This document shows, one piece after another, positions 11,701 to 22,719 of a stretch of 64,000 nucleotides of DNA; the first letter of the stretch is position 1, and every line of letters starts with the position of its first letter. The position numbers and the translations under genes were made by a program. This DNA comes from Carposina sasakii (Eukaryota > Arthropoda > Insecta > Lepidoptera > Carposinidae): NCBI GenBank assembly GCA_014607495.2, contig CP053154.1, forward strand, positions 8,494,001-8,558,000, in the 5' to 3' direction. Below the pieces are notes generated by a model. The model saw only the letters and a list, made by a program, of their open reading frames with translations. It did not search any database and had not been told where the DNA came from.

Positions 11701-14393
11701 AGAACTAAGGATCGCGCTATTTATGACCTCAAGAAATCAGAATATAATATTTATAGGTACAGTTTAGATTTTATGTGACTATCTTTATTTGGAAAACAAA
11801 ATAAATACGTGAATTGAGATTATATTTTTCCATCTAAAGGAAGTAATCGCAAACGGCCACTAAATATGACCAACGCGAAGATGCTTTTGTGGTTTGAGTA
11901 ATAATAAATTAGGCGAGCTAGCAAAAAATATTCTTGAAGACGATGACTTATTTGACGTAGCTATAATTACGTTACTCAGTTTAGTAGGTATTATTACCAA
12001 TTTCCTGTCAGTTACCTACCATAGCTATTACCTACATACGTAATGTCATAATGTACTTTAAGTTTGTTGTTAATGTAGCCTATTTGTTAATGTATTAATA
12101 AACTTAAAGATATCAACAAGTTAGAAGCTTTTAAATATTACTAGCTGACGTACGAGTACGAGTATTCATGTCATTTAAAATTTATGTGAATAGATCGGTA
12201 CCTATTTTCACAGCCATTTGAAAAGATCATGTTAAATCATTTATAATTCCTAGACACAACAAAATTGTATGTCCAGTGATATTAAGGCACAGCAGGGCGT
12301 TAAGTGGTTTGTTTGATTTCCTGTGCCATAACTCTACTTTACAGAATAGAAACATTTATTTATCTCTGATTATGAGTTGACTATCTCTACCTTATAAAAG
12401 CGGTAGGCTATGTCATAAATATGTTTTGGATACTTACGTTTTTCTTTCTCTTCTTTTGTCTACTCTACATGTAATTCTGCTATTATAAATAATTTATGAA
12501 CATTGATGTACATTTGCTACATGGTACATTAGCTACATGGTACATGGTACATTTGCTACATGGTACAAATTGAATCTCTATGGACAAAATAATATAGTCT
12601 TAAAAGTACAAATGAATGTTAAATATACAAGTTTATAATAGTTATATAGATTCTAGTACCCGCGCCAATAGGTTGGTGCAATAGATAAAATTCGTTATTG
12701 TACTAGATACAGAAAAAGGATTTATGAGTACATTCTCTTGATTATTTGTCCGATTAAAGTAATACCATACTGACGTAAACCTTCTACCAGACTTAGGTGG
12801 AATACTTTAATGCCATGCATTCATTGAATTTACGATACTTGCTGCAATATTATCATTACGCAATTTTCAATAAAAAAGTCAAAGATAATTTATTACAATA
12901 ATTCATACTTTGAGAGTACCTACCTAGCCAGAAATTGTCAAACATTTCGACAATGTTACTATAAAAACTTTTGTACAGCTCAGGAAGAGCTATCCCAAGA
13001 TACAATATACGTAACATACATAGCTATTAGGTTGCGAGTACCATATTTTGAATTGTATTTTAACTCAGATTGATTTATCATAAATATCTGATGCATACAT
13101 CTAAGATGATAATTGTTTTCTCTGTCGTTAAGGGGAATTAATCATAAAAGCTTACATAATTTAATATTTCGGAAATTACATTATCTTAGTCTTACGGACC
13201 CCTAAAAAGTCGATAAGTGGATAATTAATGAAGATTCCGTGAGGGCTCGAGCTCCGGCTGACTTTTCTGTCTCCTTAGGCCAAGGTCAAATGCTTCATTC
13301 TTTTGCCAAATGAGCTGAGATTTTTGCTAGTAAAGTTTTTTATACTACTCGCATAATAGGTGAGCTGTGCGTGACTGTCTTCGAATCGGTGCACGGTTGA
13401 CTGCCTATCTAGCTGACTATATAATCAAATGGTTCTGTTGAAGACTAGAAGGCGCCCACGACTTTAGATTTTCCGTAATTCCCGTTCCCGTAAGAATTTT
13501 GGAAGATTGTTTCCTATCGAATGCTTACGTCATACAAATAACACACCCTCCTAATTTCAGGTCTTTCAGATCAGCGGTTTAAGCCTTGTATCATTCAGAA
13601 CATAGGATTTTATATGTTAGATAGAATAGTTAATAGCAAAAAACAATCTTTATCATCGTACTTGGTATATTGGATAGATATCTCTAAAATCGATTTTACC
13701 AGAAATTTGATTTAACTAAACCTAGTTTAGTCTAAACTTTAGTCCTATTTCCTCGGCCTGTTCTTCACGATATTTTTTAAAATCCATCCATATTTTAATT
13801 AAACAGCCTATCCATCAATCCATAGAACGTATAAACCAAGTACAAATTATCAGCACAAAACTCACACATGCATAATAAGAGGATCCCGTTTTAAAATTCT
13901 CGGTAATCAGTTTAGAAATGAGAATAACGAAACGGCAGCGCATTCATTAACAAAGGCCCATTATTGCCGAACGCCATTCACTAGCAAACTGTAACGCACA
14001 ACAATCGCTCCACGATCGCGACCATTTCGCTTTATTGTCGCCTTCGCTACTAAATTATAATGAAATTCGTTTCTTTCAATAGTGTCCTTCCTAATTAAAC
14101 GATATTGTTTCAAAAAAGTTAGATCTCTTTGATCTTTAACCGGCTTCAAATAAATTTTCAATACATCGTGTGTGGTTTTTTTTGTAGCCCCAGATTAGTT
14201 TTTGGTACAAACTCAAGACTAGTGTGACTGATTATGCATAAATTAAATAATATCGGTACGTACGTACTTATGCAAGAATGGTTTGGGATGGTATTGTAGA
14301 TTTAAATTAAGGGGGATCACCTTTCTCTGGACTGGACTTCTAAATGTGGAATTGTCTCACCATGGTTTTGAGCTAATAAACATAAATCTTATT
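8721..14393. other. Intergenic, with decayed repeats only
   Basis: No gene supported. Contains a tight hairpin at 9398-9450, a degenerate tRNA-like block around 9690-9770 (B-box GGGTTCGAGTCCCG on the minus strand), a decayed RTE-like scrap near 10515-10640, and short local repeats of CTACATGGTACA at 12505-12570. Moderately GC-balanced unique islands near 10970-11160 and 13930-14150 could be regulatory DNA for the minus-strand gene starting at 8173, but this is inference. Confidence 0.4.
9398..9450. other. Near-perfect short hairpin
   Basis: Two 23-base arms (9398-9420 and 9428-9450), complementary except for one position that would be a G-U wobble if transcribed, enclose a 7-base loop. It is shorter and tighter than most animal microRNA precursors. 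A foldback remnant of a transposon is an alternative. Confidence 0.7.
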
Positions 14394-14405
14394 ATCCGCT
14401 GATTT

Positions 14406-14852
14406 ATAAAATTATTAATAAAGAAATGGAAAAAATTCTTCACCCGAGTGGGAATCGAACCCACGACCACTGCAAACCGTGCCAGCCGCTCTAACCACTG
14501 AGCTACCGGGTCAATTACTCGGAGGACGAATTTTACCATCTCTTTTCTAAATTACATATTGGCAACGTTATTTTTCATCCCGATAGCTATACACTAGCCA
14601 AATCTCGGCAAACAAAGCTGAATCCCTCAGCACAATGTTTAAAGATGAAACGATCAACCATATCCTAACAGATTATATTAATGGAGAAGTGTTTTTATAA
14701 ATTTATCTTAGTCAAGATATTATATATTATAAAATTATTAATAAAGAAATGGAAAAAAATCTTCACCCGTGTGGGAATCGAACCCACGATCACTGCAAAC
14801 CGTGCCAGCCGCTCTAACCACTGAGCTACCGGGTCAATTACTCGGATGACGA
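14406..14852 (-). mobile_element. tRNA-like retroposon with two tRNA-like ends and 12-bp target duplication
   Basis: Two near-identical 124-bp blocks (14406-14529 and 14729-14852) flank a 199-bp middle. The whole is flanked by a perfect 12-bp direct repeat ATCCGCTGATTT (14394-14405 and 14853-14864). Each block contains, on the minus strand, pol III A-box (TAGCTCAGTGGTTAGAGC) and B-box (GGGTTCGATTCCC) sequences with acceptor and T stems mostly paired, but no proper anticodon stem. A long target duplication points to LINE-mediated insertion (SINE type), while terminal direct repeats recall a miniature LTR element. A single-unit relative lies at 58250-58535. Confidence 0.7.
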
Positions 14853-15006
14853 ATCCGCTGATTTGTTTGTTTCAAATTCACAAAAAAAATATTACGCGTG
14901 TAATTTATGTATCTTGCTCTCAAATTCTATGTGTACCTATAATACGGTTTGTGTAAGACCGATCTATAAAGGGTAGAATAACTTTTTCATTTTAGCCTAG
15001 GCTGTG

Positions 15007-15256
15007 AGGGATGATTCTCATTAGAGCGGGCCGTGCCCGGGGCAGGCCGTGTACGTCGCGTTACACATACATTTTCGTACCCCCGTGCAACAAACGTGTA
15101 GACGAGCATCGAGCGGGCCCGGACGGGACACGGATAATGCATGTGTAATATAAATTGCTTCATACAAAATGTATGTAACGTTTCTAATCCGTGCCCCGTC
15201 TGGGCCACGTACACGGCCCGCTTCGGGCACGGGTCGCTCTAATGAGAATGATCCCT
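15007..15256. mobile_element. MITE with long inverted repeats
   Basis: The sequence begins AGGGATGATTCTCATTAGAG and ends with the reverse complement of AGGGATCATTCTCATTAGAG. Imperfect pairing extends about 70 bp inwards through GC-rich arms to an AT-rich centre. The length of 250 bp and absence of coding capacity fit a non-autonomous DNA transposon. No clean target duplication is visible. The minus-strand frames here are by-products of the GC-rich arms. Confidence 0.7.
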
Positions 15257-18200
15257 AAGTGTGAGCTTTCATTTGGCGACAGATAGAGCGAGCTATTATG
15301 GAATATAAGGAATATCACTTATTGAGATTATGCGTGGGTACCACAAAGCAAACTTTCTCTTCTACGATTTTTTATATAGGTTAAGAGACTGAACTAACGT
15401 AAGGCTTCAAATACATACTTAATATCAACGAAAGTTAGTTTGAAAGTGCATTATACTTCACTCATCTCCACCGCGGAGTCTGCGGCTCAGACTGGTCGAT
15501 GAATACAAACGCATACTCAACTTCATTAGCCCGACATAGACGCGGCCGAAGTTACGTTTAACAATATTTACATGACTAATGGGCTTCAATTTCGCCAGTT
15601 TTACATAAAAGTGCAATAGCGAGTGAACTTAGGCACACCGCACACCGAAGTGGTTCAATTTGCATGTTTTATGCGGCGGTGAGTGATGCGTCGGACACTG
15701 GCACGCGCGCTCTTTGAAATTTTTATACGCTATTCCGACAATCGTGTGTCCCATTTTATGAGGCTCTATGTCGTGTGATAGTCGATAGTTGTGTTGATTC
15801 GGTTTTTGACCGATAAAGTTTCCGATGCGATAAAGTAGAGATCGTTCGCCTTCATATAGTATATCTAATATTAACAGTTACATCTGTGGGAACGATTTTA
15901 TCATAATTGTACCTATTATTTTTCTGCAGTGACGATTAAAGCATAGAAACTTTAATTTACTCTTTTATTGAGTTTTATTTGCTATACAACATTTTTTGAC
16001 CAACTACTGAACCATAGGTTTAATTTTAATCTCATTTGTCGTTAAGATTTTGTCATATAATAATGACTAGAAACTTAAGCAGTAACTACTAATATCTACT
16101 TTACTTACTTACATATTCCTGAAAAAAGCTAAATACAACTACGTCTACTCGTTTTAGATCTGGAAGAAACCTTTTTATTTAGATTTATGTTAAGTAGCCA
16201 TAGGAGTTTCTTTTCCCGACTACATAGTTGTCGATAAAAAGTGTCGGCCATTGTTTCGCGAGCCACAGAAAAAAATATTTGGCCGAACAAAGTGAGCATA
16301 TGCGTCCAGCTCGTCGTTTTTTGCATAACAATACATTCTGTTATAACAGCACCTGACCCTAATATGTTGCGGTGTTGTGATTCGTGTTATTTTTGTTCTA
16401 TATCGGAGTGTGTAATCGACGGGCTGTAAAACTACATCGATGTAAATCTAGATAGAGGGACAATGAAATCGGTCGAAATTTGATTTTCATACAAATTACG
16501 AGTATTGTAAGTTAAGGTAGCAAAATCAAAGCTGAAATGCACCAAAGTTTCAAGCCACATCTTTCACATTAATATGTATTTTACCTGAATAATAGACATT
16601 ATAAAGTACAAACTGTACTTTTATCATTTAATGTTGTTCTATTTTAAACTGATTTCAATGAAAACAACCAACTTTAACAGTGGAAGCCATCGCGTGAATG
16701 CAGCACTAGCTAAATTGCATTGTACGTTTTATTGCGAGTGCGGATGACGGGACTCTCGCCGGAATTATTTACTATGTAACAGCACATGCACTTTATTCTA
16801 CCCGCCGATTTTACCATTGAAACCTACTCTTTTATTTAGTTACAGAAAATTAAGTACATTGTTGCGTAAAATATTGAGATACTACGTTTTAAGTGGAGAT
16901 ATAATCTCTCATGTGACTCAAGCCTAACACTATGTTAGGCACCCAACCTACAATATATTGTATGCTCTTAACTTTAATCATATTTATAGTGGGATTAGTA
17001 CCTACCTCATGCTGTAAATTACCTAATAAAACAAAATACACCATAATAATACTTATTTGTCTGTTTCTACTAATTAGAAAGACCCACTCCATAATGCAAG
17101 TACTTTAATATAATATAACGTTTGGATGATAATGCAAAATGAATAATACAAGCATAATAAGCAGAGTTGCCCTGAGGGTCTAAGGTGGTGTAATTTATTC
17201 AAGACTCGCTCATATTAATAGGTAAGGTTAGCGACTGACCCGCGCTGGCTAGGGTTGTTTCAGTTTTCCATCAATACTGTTTTATTATGAGCAGAGAATT
17301 ATAAAGGCAGACTTAACTGACGCCAACGAAGATCCTTACAAATGTGCAATAATAAATCGGCTGATATAAATACTAGATTGATTTGATACAAGATAGGTTT
17401 AATACAAGACTGAGGTTTTTCTATGTAAAGAATGGTAGTGTAGATCACTCAGTGTTGTTAATTTATAGTTGGATAAAAAAATACTGAAGAATCACGCATT
17501 CGGAAGTGTAAACAATGATGGTTTAGCTGTATGCATAAAATAGCTTTTGTGCTTTTATAAAATAGTTATGAAATTTTTTATTTACTAAGTGTAGGAATAT
17601 GGGAACTACCCGCCATCACTATTAGAATATAGATTAGACCCAAAAGTTATTTAGTTAAAGTGGACTTGAATGAAGAAACGTTTTAATACGTCTACCTAGT
17701 ATAAGATGAGCTCTATATTCACTACTGTGAACAAGATAAGCAATTACCATAGAATAATAAGTCCCAGAACCCGTGATCACGCACATTTTTGAAGCAACTT
17801 TTAGTCGGTCAAATTGACCTAGTTGAATTTTATTTCTCCCTTTATGAGTCACATTCAGCTTATTTTTGGGCATATAGGCAATTTTTACAACCTAATTAAC
17901 ATATTAAAACTCTAAAAAGTGATAATATTTCTCGATTTGGCAACAATTTTCGGTGCCGAAGATGCGGGTATTTGCCTCGTGGTTTGCTTCACTACTTGGC
18001 ATACATTTGTGATTGATGACTCCTTCTGGAGACTTTTTATTCTATGGCTATTACAAATCTTGCATTTTAATTATTACCGTTCAAAAGCTAACCATACTGT
18101 ACCATATACAAGAGTTTACAGTTTTTCTAGCTAGATACCAACCATTTTCAAGTTCAGTTCAGTTTTATTAATTCAATAAAATTTGTTAATAACAAACAGC

Positions 18201-18300
18201 GCAACTATTATTGAGATTACTACTACTTACAGATTACGATTTTATGATATTTATTATGAATATCTATCATGTTTTTTGATGACATAATTACAACGAATTA
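15257..18300. other. Intergenic, no gene seen
   Basis: No supported exon or RNA gene. The stretch at about 15470-15800 is GC-balanced, non-repetitive and contains many short AT/GC blocks, so it is a candidate regulatory region, but the sequence alone does not prove it. The rest is AT-rich. Confidence 0.35.
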
Positions 18301-18705
18301 AATGGAATTGTATAAGGCGTTACAATTCGGAAGTTCAAACATTCACTATGGGTACAATTTCGCCTGTTTTGTTATGCATAACTGTTTTATAAATGAAATT
18401 GTATTAGGCGTACCCTCCACTGAACCTCGGATATAATAATAATAATATATTTAGTGGTTTACTAATTTCTATAATCCTGAGGATGCCACGGTTGTTGGCG
18501 AAACATATGTAAATTATTTATCCAGTTTTTTATTTCGGAATAGTGCAATGTATTGTCTTGCATGCTAGGTGATCGGGTCTGGTTTCTCGTGGCGATTGTA
18601 GTTAGTGCAAGTGCCTGTTTTCGCAGTTATGAGTTATCAGATCCGAGGGTCAGTGGAGGGTGTAAGGCCCGGTGGTGGGCGCACCCATAGTGAATAATTA
18701 CAACG
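18300..18705 (+). mobile_element. Penelope-like or retrozyme-like repeat with hammerhead ribozyme motif
   Basis: Shares blocks with the copy at 30780-31090 (TTCGGAAGTTCAAA near the left end, the CACGG.TGTTGG core, and GCATGCT followed by a TCTGG/TCTAGG block). Short inverted repeats mark the ends (CACTATGGGT at 18353 and its complement near 18685). A block around 18305-18321 is repeated at 18390-18411. The core 18477-18503 fits a hammerhead ribozyme. Hammerheads of this short-helix-III type are known in Penelope-like elements; assignment to that class is inference, as no reverse transcriptase is present. Confidence 0.5.
18471..18517 (+). ncRNA. Candidate hammerhead ribozyme
   Basis: The conserved core CUGANGA is present at 18477-18483 as CTGAGGA. 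Next comes a stem II of GCCA/TGGC (18485-18498), then GAAA at 18500-18503. ACATATGTA follows, in which A-U and C-G can close a two-pair stem III around loop ATAT and leave A18511 as the nucleotide 5' of cleavage. The bases after it (AATTAT) can pair with ATAAT before the core to form stem I. All invariant core bases are present. Activity is not shown. Confidence 0.5.
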
Positions 18706-20050
18706 GCTAGTTAGGCTATTTCTATAACTCACAGATTCCATTGTGAATGCGGATAATAATTAAAGTCGGGCACTGCAACAAAAGCCGCGATGCACTCGGA
18801 ATACGAGCCCGCAATGTCCTAATAATATATTGTATTGTACCGATACAATGATTCTGCCGACAACGGCGTAATGGCGACAAAATAAACAAAATCGAAATCG
18901 GACTGCAATCGCGTGCCATTGTCCACGGGCTGATAAAGGTAGGTAAAAACGAGAGTTGAAACTTAAGGCAATTTTAGATAACGGCCTAGTATAAACTAAA
19001 TTTCAATTATAGCTTGAATTGGACAGGCAATTTATTACTTACTAGCTGTTGCCTGCGACTTTATTAGCCTTCTCCGTACTGAGTACGGAGTAAATAAAGC
19101 ATGAAGAGGTAACAAACAAACAAACAAATTTACTTTTGCATTTATGATTATAATTATAACTACGTTCGTAGCACGTAGCATAGCGTAGTCTAGTTGCTAC
19201 GCGAGATGCTACGAAAATATGTAATCTTGGTTGAATTTTTTACTATACTTCCGTAGATAACAAATATTTCGTACTATTATTGTGCACCTGGGTCACCTAT
19301 TTCTCGGCTGGCACCTTTTTGCGACTAGGTGTCTATCAGGTATGTCCCACGAAGAAGCAATTTCCTCGCGTCGCGCGTCGTGGGCGGGAATAAGCCGAGC
19401 GTCCCTGTCGTGGCCGTGTGCGCACTGTCGGCGGTTTTCCTTTATGTTATGTAATGCTAGTAAGTACTATAGAAAGAAAGAAATAAAATATTTTTTTCGA
19501 GGATAAAATTGGTTATATTCCGGGGCGTTCTTTTAAACGATAAGCAACTTGTCACTAGTCATTTACATCTGTAATCGCTATGCTAAACGTAGCTGTGGTG
19601 TGGGTGGTCCTTTACGATCCTGCAGTTCTATTTACCCCATTTCGGGAACACAGCCATGCAAATATCACTAGTACTCTCATTTTGTCATCTATATCTAACC
19701 AAATACAGCATCAATGTAGTGGCAGGAATAGGTAAGAGAACAATTAAGAAATTTGTAAAAAGACAATACGGTTACAAGTATAGTGCACAATACCCTTCCC
19801 TCTATAGGTATCGCAAATAAACTTTAGATACACAAATAAGTAATGAAAATTTATAAAAATTTCATCCGCGTGGACTGCAGAAAAAATTAAAATTTCGAAT
19901 TTCCCGGGATAAAAAGCCTATACAGGTTATGTTAAGTGAGACCTGTCAGAACATATTACTGAAAGCTGCATCGAAATCGGTTCAGCCGTTTCTGAGATGC
20001 ACAAACATCGGTCTGTAACCATTTTATTATATTTATGTATATTTATTATA
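18706..20050. other. Intergenic with decayed repeats
   Basis: Holds a fragment of the 'TAGCTGTTGCC' repeat (19043-19130, also at 30046-30150), a block at 19538-19660 related to 21084-21200, and a Helitron-like scrap at about 19860-20000 containing TCGGTTCAGCCGTTTCTGAG. No gene is supported. Confidence 0.4.
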
Positions 20051-20429
20051 CAGGTGATTTTTGGTCGTCAACGTTCCCGAAAACTACGGAATCTCCTCAT
20101 CATCACGATCATTTTTCTCCATGGAAGCATACCTGGGAAGTGTCTGGTTTCCAAAATATTAGGGTCCAAAGTTGAGTAAATAGACTGCGTTTTTCTGCAT
20201 AAATGCACATAGACGCGCGTAGCAGGATTTTTTCACGAAAAATAATTAATATCTGTCTATAAAAAAACTAACATAAACACCAGACACTATAAATTTCGCA
20301 CGATCAAGGAATTTAAAAAAAAAAATTCAAAAAAAAAAAAAACCTAGCATTTTTTTTGGCATAAACTTACTTTATTTCATGTATAGAATACGTACCCTTC
20401 GTTAAAGGTGGCCACAAAAAAACATCCTG
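20051..20429. mobile_element. CAGG-ended MITE with TA target duplication, copy 1
   Basis: Begins CAGGTGATTTTTGG and ends with the complement of CAGGATGTTTTTTTG, flanked by TA on both sides. It is 379 bp with no coding capacity. The same family, in opposite orientation, is at 38334-38731. Truncated copies are at 27308-27556 and 48863-48958. TA duplication suggests the Tc1/mariner or a similar TA-targeting group, but the ends were not matched to a named family. Confidence 0.7.
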
Positions 20430-20767
20430 TATGTATATAATTATTCAAAATAATTTTCATTAACCGACGTTCTTGGACCAAAGCCCATTCAAAGATGTCC
20501 TGTCTTCCTTTACAACAATGATAAATAATTTACTAGATTAGATAGACTTATCGTCAATAAGATTTCGTAAAACTTTTCCGGCTCGGATAAATACAGAGGG
20601 GATAAATGAAGATTGAGCAAATGTCACTGATTGAGTCACATGTTTCATCACACGCGTCTGCACAAACAAGCCGTCGACTTGCCGACTTTCCAGTTAAATC
20701 TGGAAAAATCCAGTTAGACTTGACATTAAAGTTTTAACTATTCTATTTACTACTAGTACTTCCTGGG

Positions 20768-21200
20768 CTGATGCGAGGCTTCACTAGAATACATCTGCTG
20801 CATCTCCTTCCCACCATATCGCAAGTGGCGACTAATGAACTCGGGCATACTCTCAAGCTAGCAACTTTTCAGAGACTTTACTAGAATACATCAGCTGCAT
20901 CCTCTTCCGTCCATGTCGTAAGAGGTGACTCGGGCGTTCTCTCAGGCGATAAGTTAAACTCATCGCAAAATAAGAGGTCCATTTACCGCAGCGCTAGCAT
21001 CTTTGCAATCTGCACACTGTTTCGTACATTTTTATTTAGTTTGTGAATAATCCGCCGGACTACTTATACTGTGATTGGTTTAGTAACTTGTCACTGATAA
21101 TTTACATCTATCCCTTCTATGCTAAGCGTGGCTCTAGAATCTCCTTTATGATCCTGCATTTCTGGCTACCCTATTTCGGGAATACAGCCGTGTCTATATG
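20768..21200 (+). repeat. Dispersed repeat with internal duplication
   Basis: A block with CTAGAATACATC.GCTGCATC (20774-20860) is repeated at 20880-20960. It is followed by a 3' part (21084-21200) with ATTTCGGGAATACAGCCGTG. A reverse-strand copy covers 32868-33050 and a partial plus copy 19538-19660. No coding capacity is seen; this is likely a decayed non-autonomous element. Confidence 0.55.
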
Positions 21201-22719
21201 TATGTATTAGATACTAGTACTGCCCTTACCAGAGCTTTATTAAGCTTTTAGATCTTACTGCATACGCTCAGTAGCCGTCACTGATGTATATTATTTTCTA
21301 CCCTATCCATCATGTATAGGGCTGGTAATTGTATGCTCGTGGTCCGTCTATGCGGTCCCATAACATTCCCAAAAGGCCGAATCATCGTTTTGCGGTTCGA
21401 GGAAAAAATGTCGCAGGGATCGAAATTATGTCGTAATATTATTGGTATCACATTTGATGTCAGCATCATCGATATTCTCTGAACCGAGGAGGGTAAGATG
21501 TCGAATATTGTTATTATTTTTTAGAACTAACCTTTTTAGTCAACTAATGTTTTCAGACCGAGTTGTATGTGAAAAAAGTAACATTTCCACCTTTCTTCAC
21601 CCCAATCGAGTGATAAAATCCTATAGACAGGTACAAACTTTCACACTTGTTTTACTTCTCAGTTCTATTTACTCCTAAATCCAGCATCATAATATAGCGA
21701 GGACTCCAAATCCAGGGCCTTCCAAGTTTGATTACACTTCCCCCTGAGTGCGGCCCTGCGTACTTGTATCGTAAATGTTTACTGTAGATTAGACTCAGCT
21801 CTGAGTTCGGCACTTGTCTAGTTTTAAGAAAATGTGAGTTTATTGACCCCAACTTTATAGTTTGCAATAAAATACAAATGCTAAACTTTTACGAAGAACT
21901 TTTTTCTTATTAGTGCGGTATTTTAATCGATAATTTAATGGAAGAAAGACGATTAAAATTTTTATTCATAAGATTACAACCTGGGACGTACGAGTATCTC
22001 GATAAAAAAAAAACCTTCTTCCAAAGTCAAAAAATAGGCACTGACGACGACTGCAGTAAATATTAGCCAATCGACACTAAATCGCTTTGGTCCTACACAA
22101 TGGAGCTTTAAAACTGCATTAAACGACTATTTCATTCGATTAATATAAAATATTATCACAAAGGGCAAGGTGCTTTTAAATATACTGCCGTCCTTGCCCG
22201 AGTTTCTAGTAGAATGAGCGTGAACCGTGGGCATGTGCTCATTAGGCATCGCTCACTGACTCAATGGGCGCGCGAACAGGCAGACGCTTACGGCTGAGCT
22301 GGTAGCACCCTTTATTCCAGGATCTACGTTACTATGTAAGCTAGACCTAACGAGATTGGACGCTATATTTGGCTCCTATAGGTATTACATTAGGTATTTG
22401 CCGAAAATTTTGGGATTTTCCATATAGAAAATTAACATTTGTATAAAACTTTATGATAATCCTTAATAAAAAGTTTGAAAGTTATATCTATGGCTAAAGC
22501 GCTAAAGTTAAATTATCTGTGGAATTATGACATATTTTGACTTTTGTACTTCATAATGACATTTAGAAATGCAACTTTTAGAGCGTTTTAGAGCAATTTA
22601 TAGTATTTTACAAGATTTTTGATAACATTACTCTTATATTTATAATTTATATTAATTGTTGTTTCCTAAAACATATTTTTAGCTTTTTTTACACTGTTAT
22701 TACGAAACAATAGTAAATC
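21201..22719. other. Upstream region of the plus-strand PPP1R36-like gene
   Basis: AT-rich DNA with only short open frames. The promoter of the gene starting at 22720 should lie near its right end, but no TATA box or initiator could be singled out. Confidence 0.35.

Noticed and set aside
14357..14539. tRNA gene or 60-codon peptide
   Set aside because: A and B boxes are present but the anticodon stem does not pair and the anticodon position lacks U33; repeated elsewhere with a target duplication, so a retroposon.
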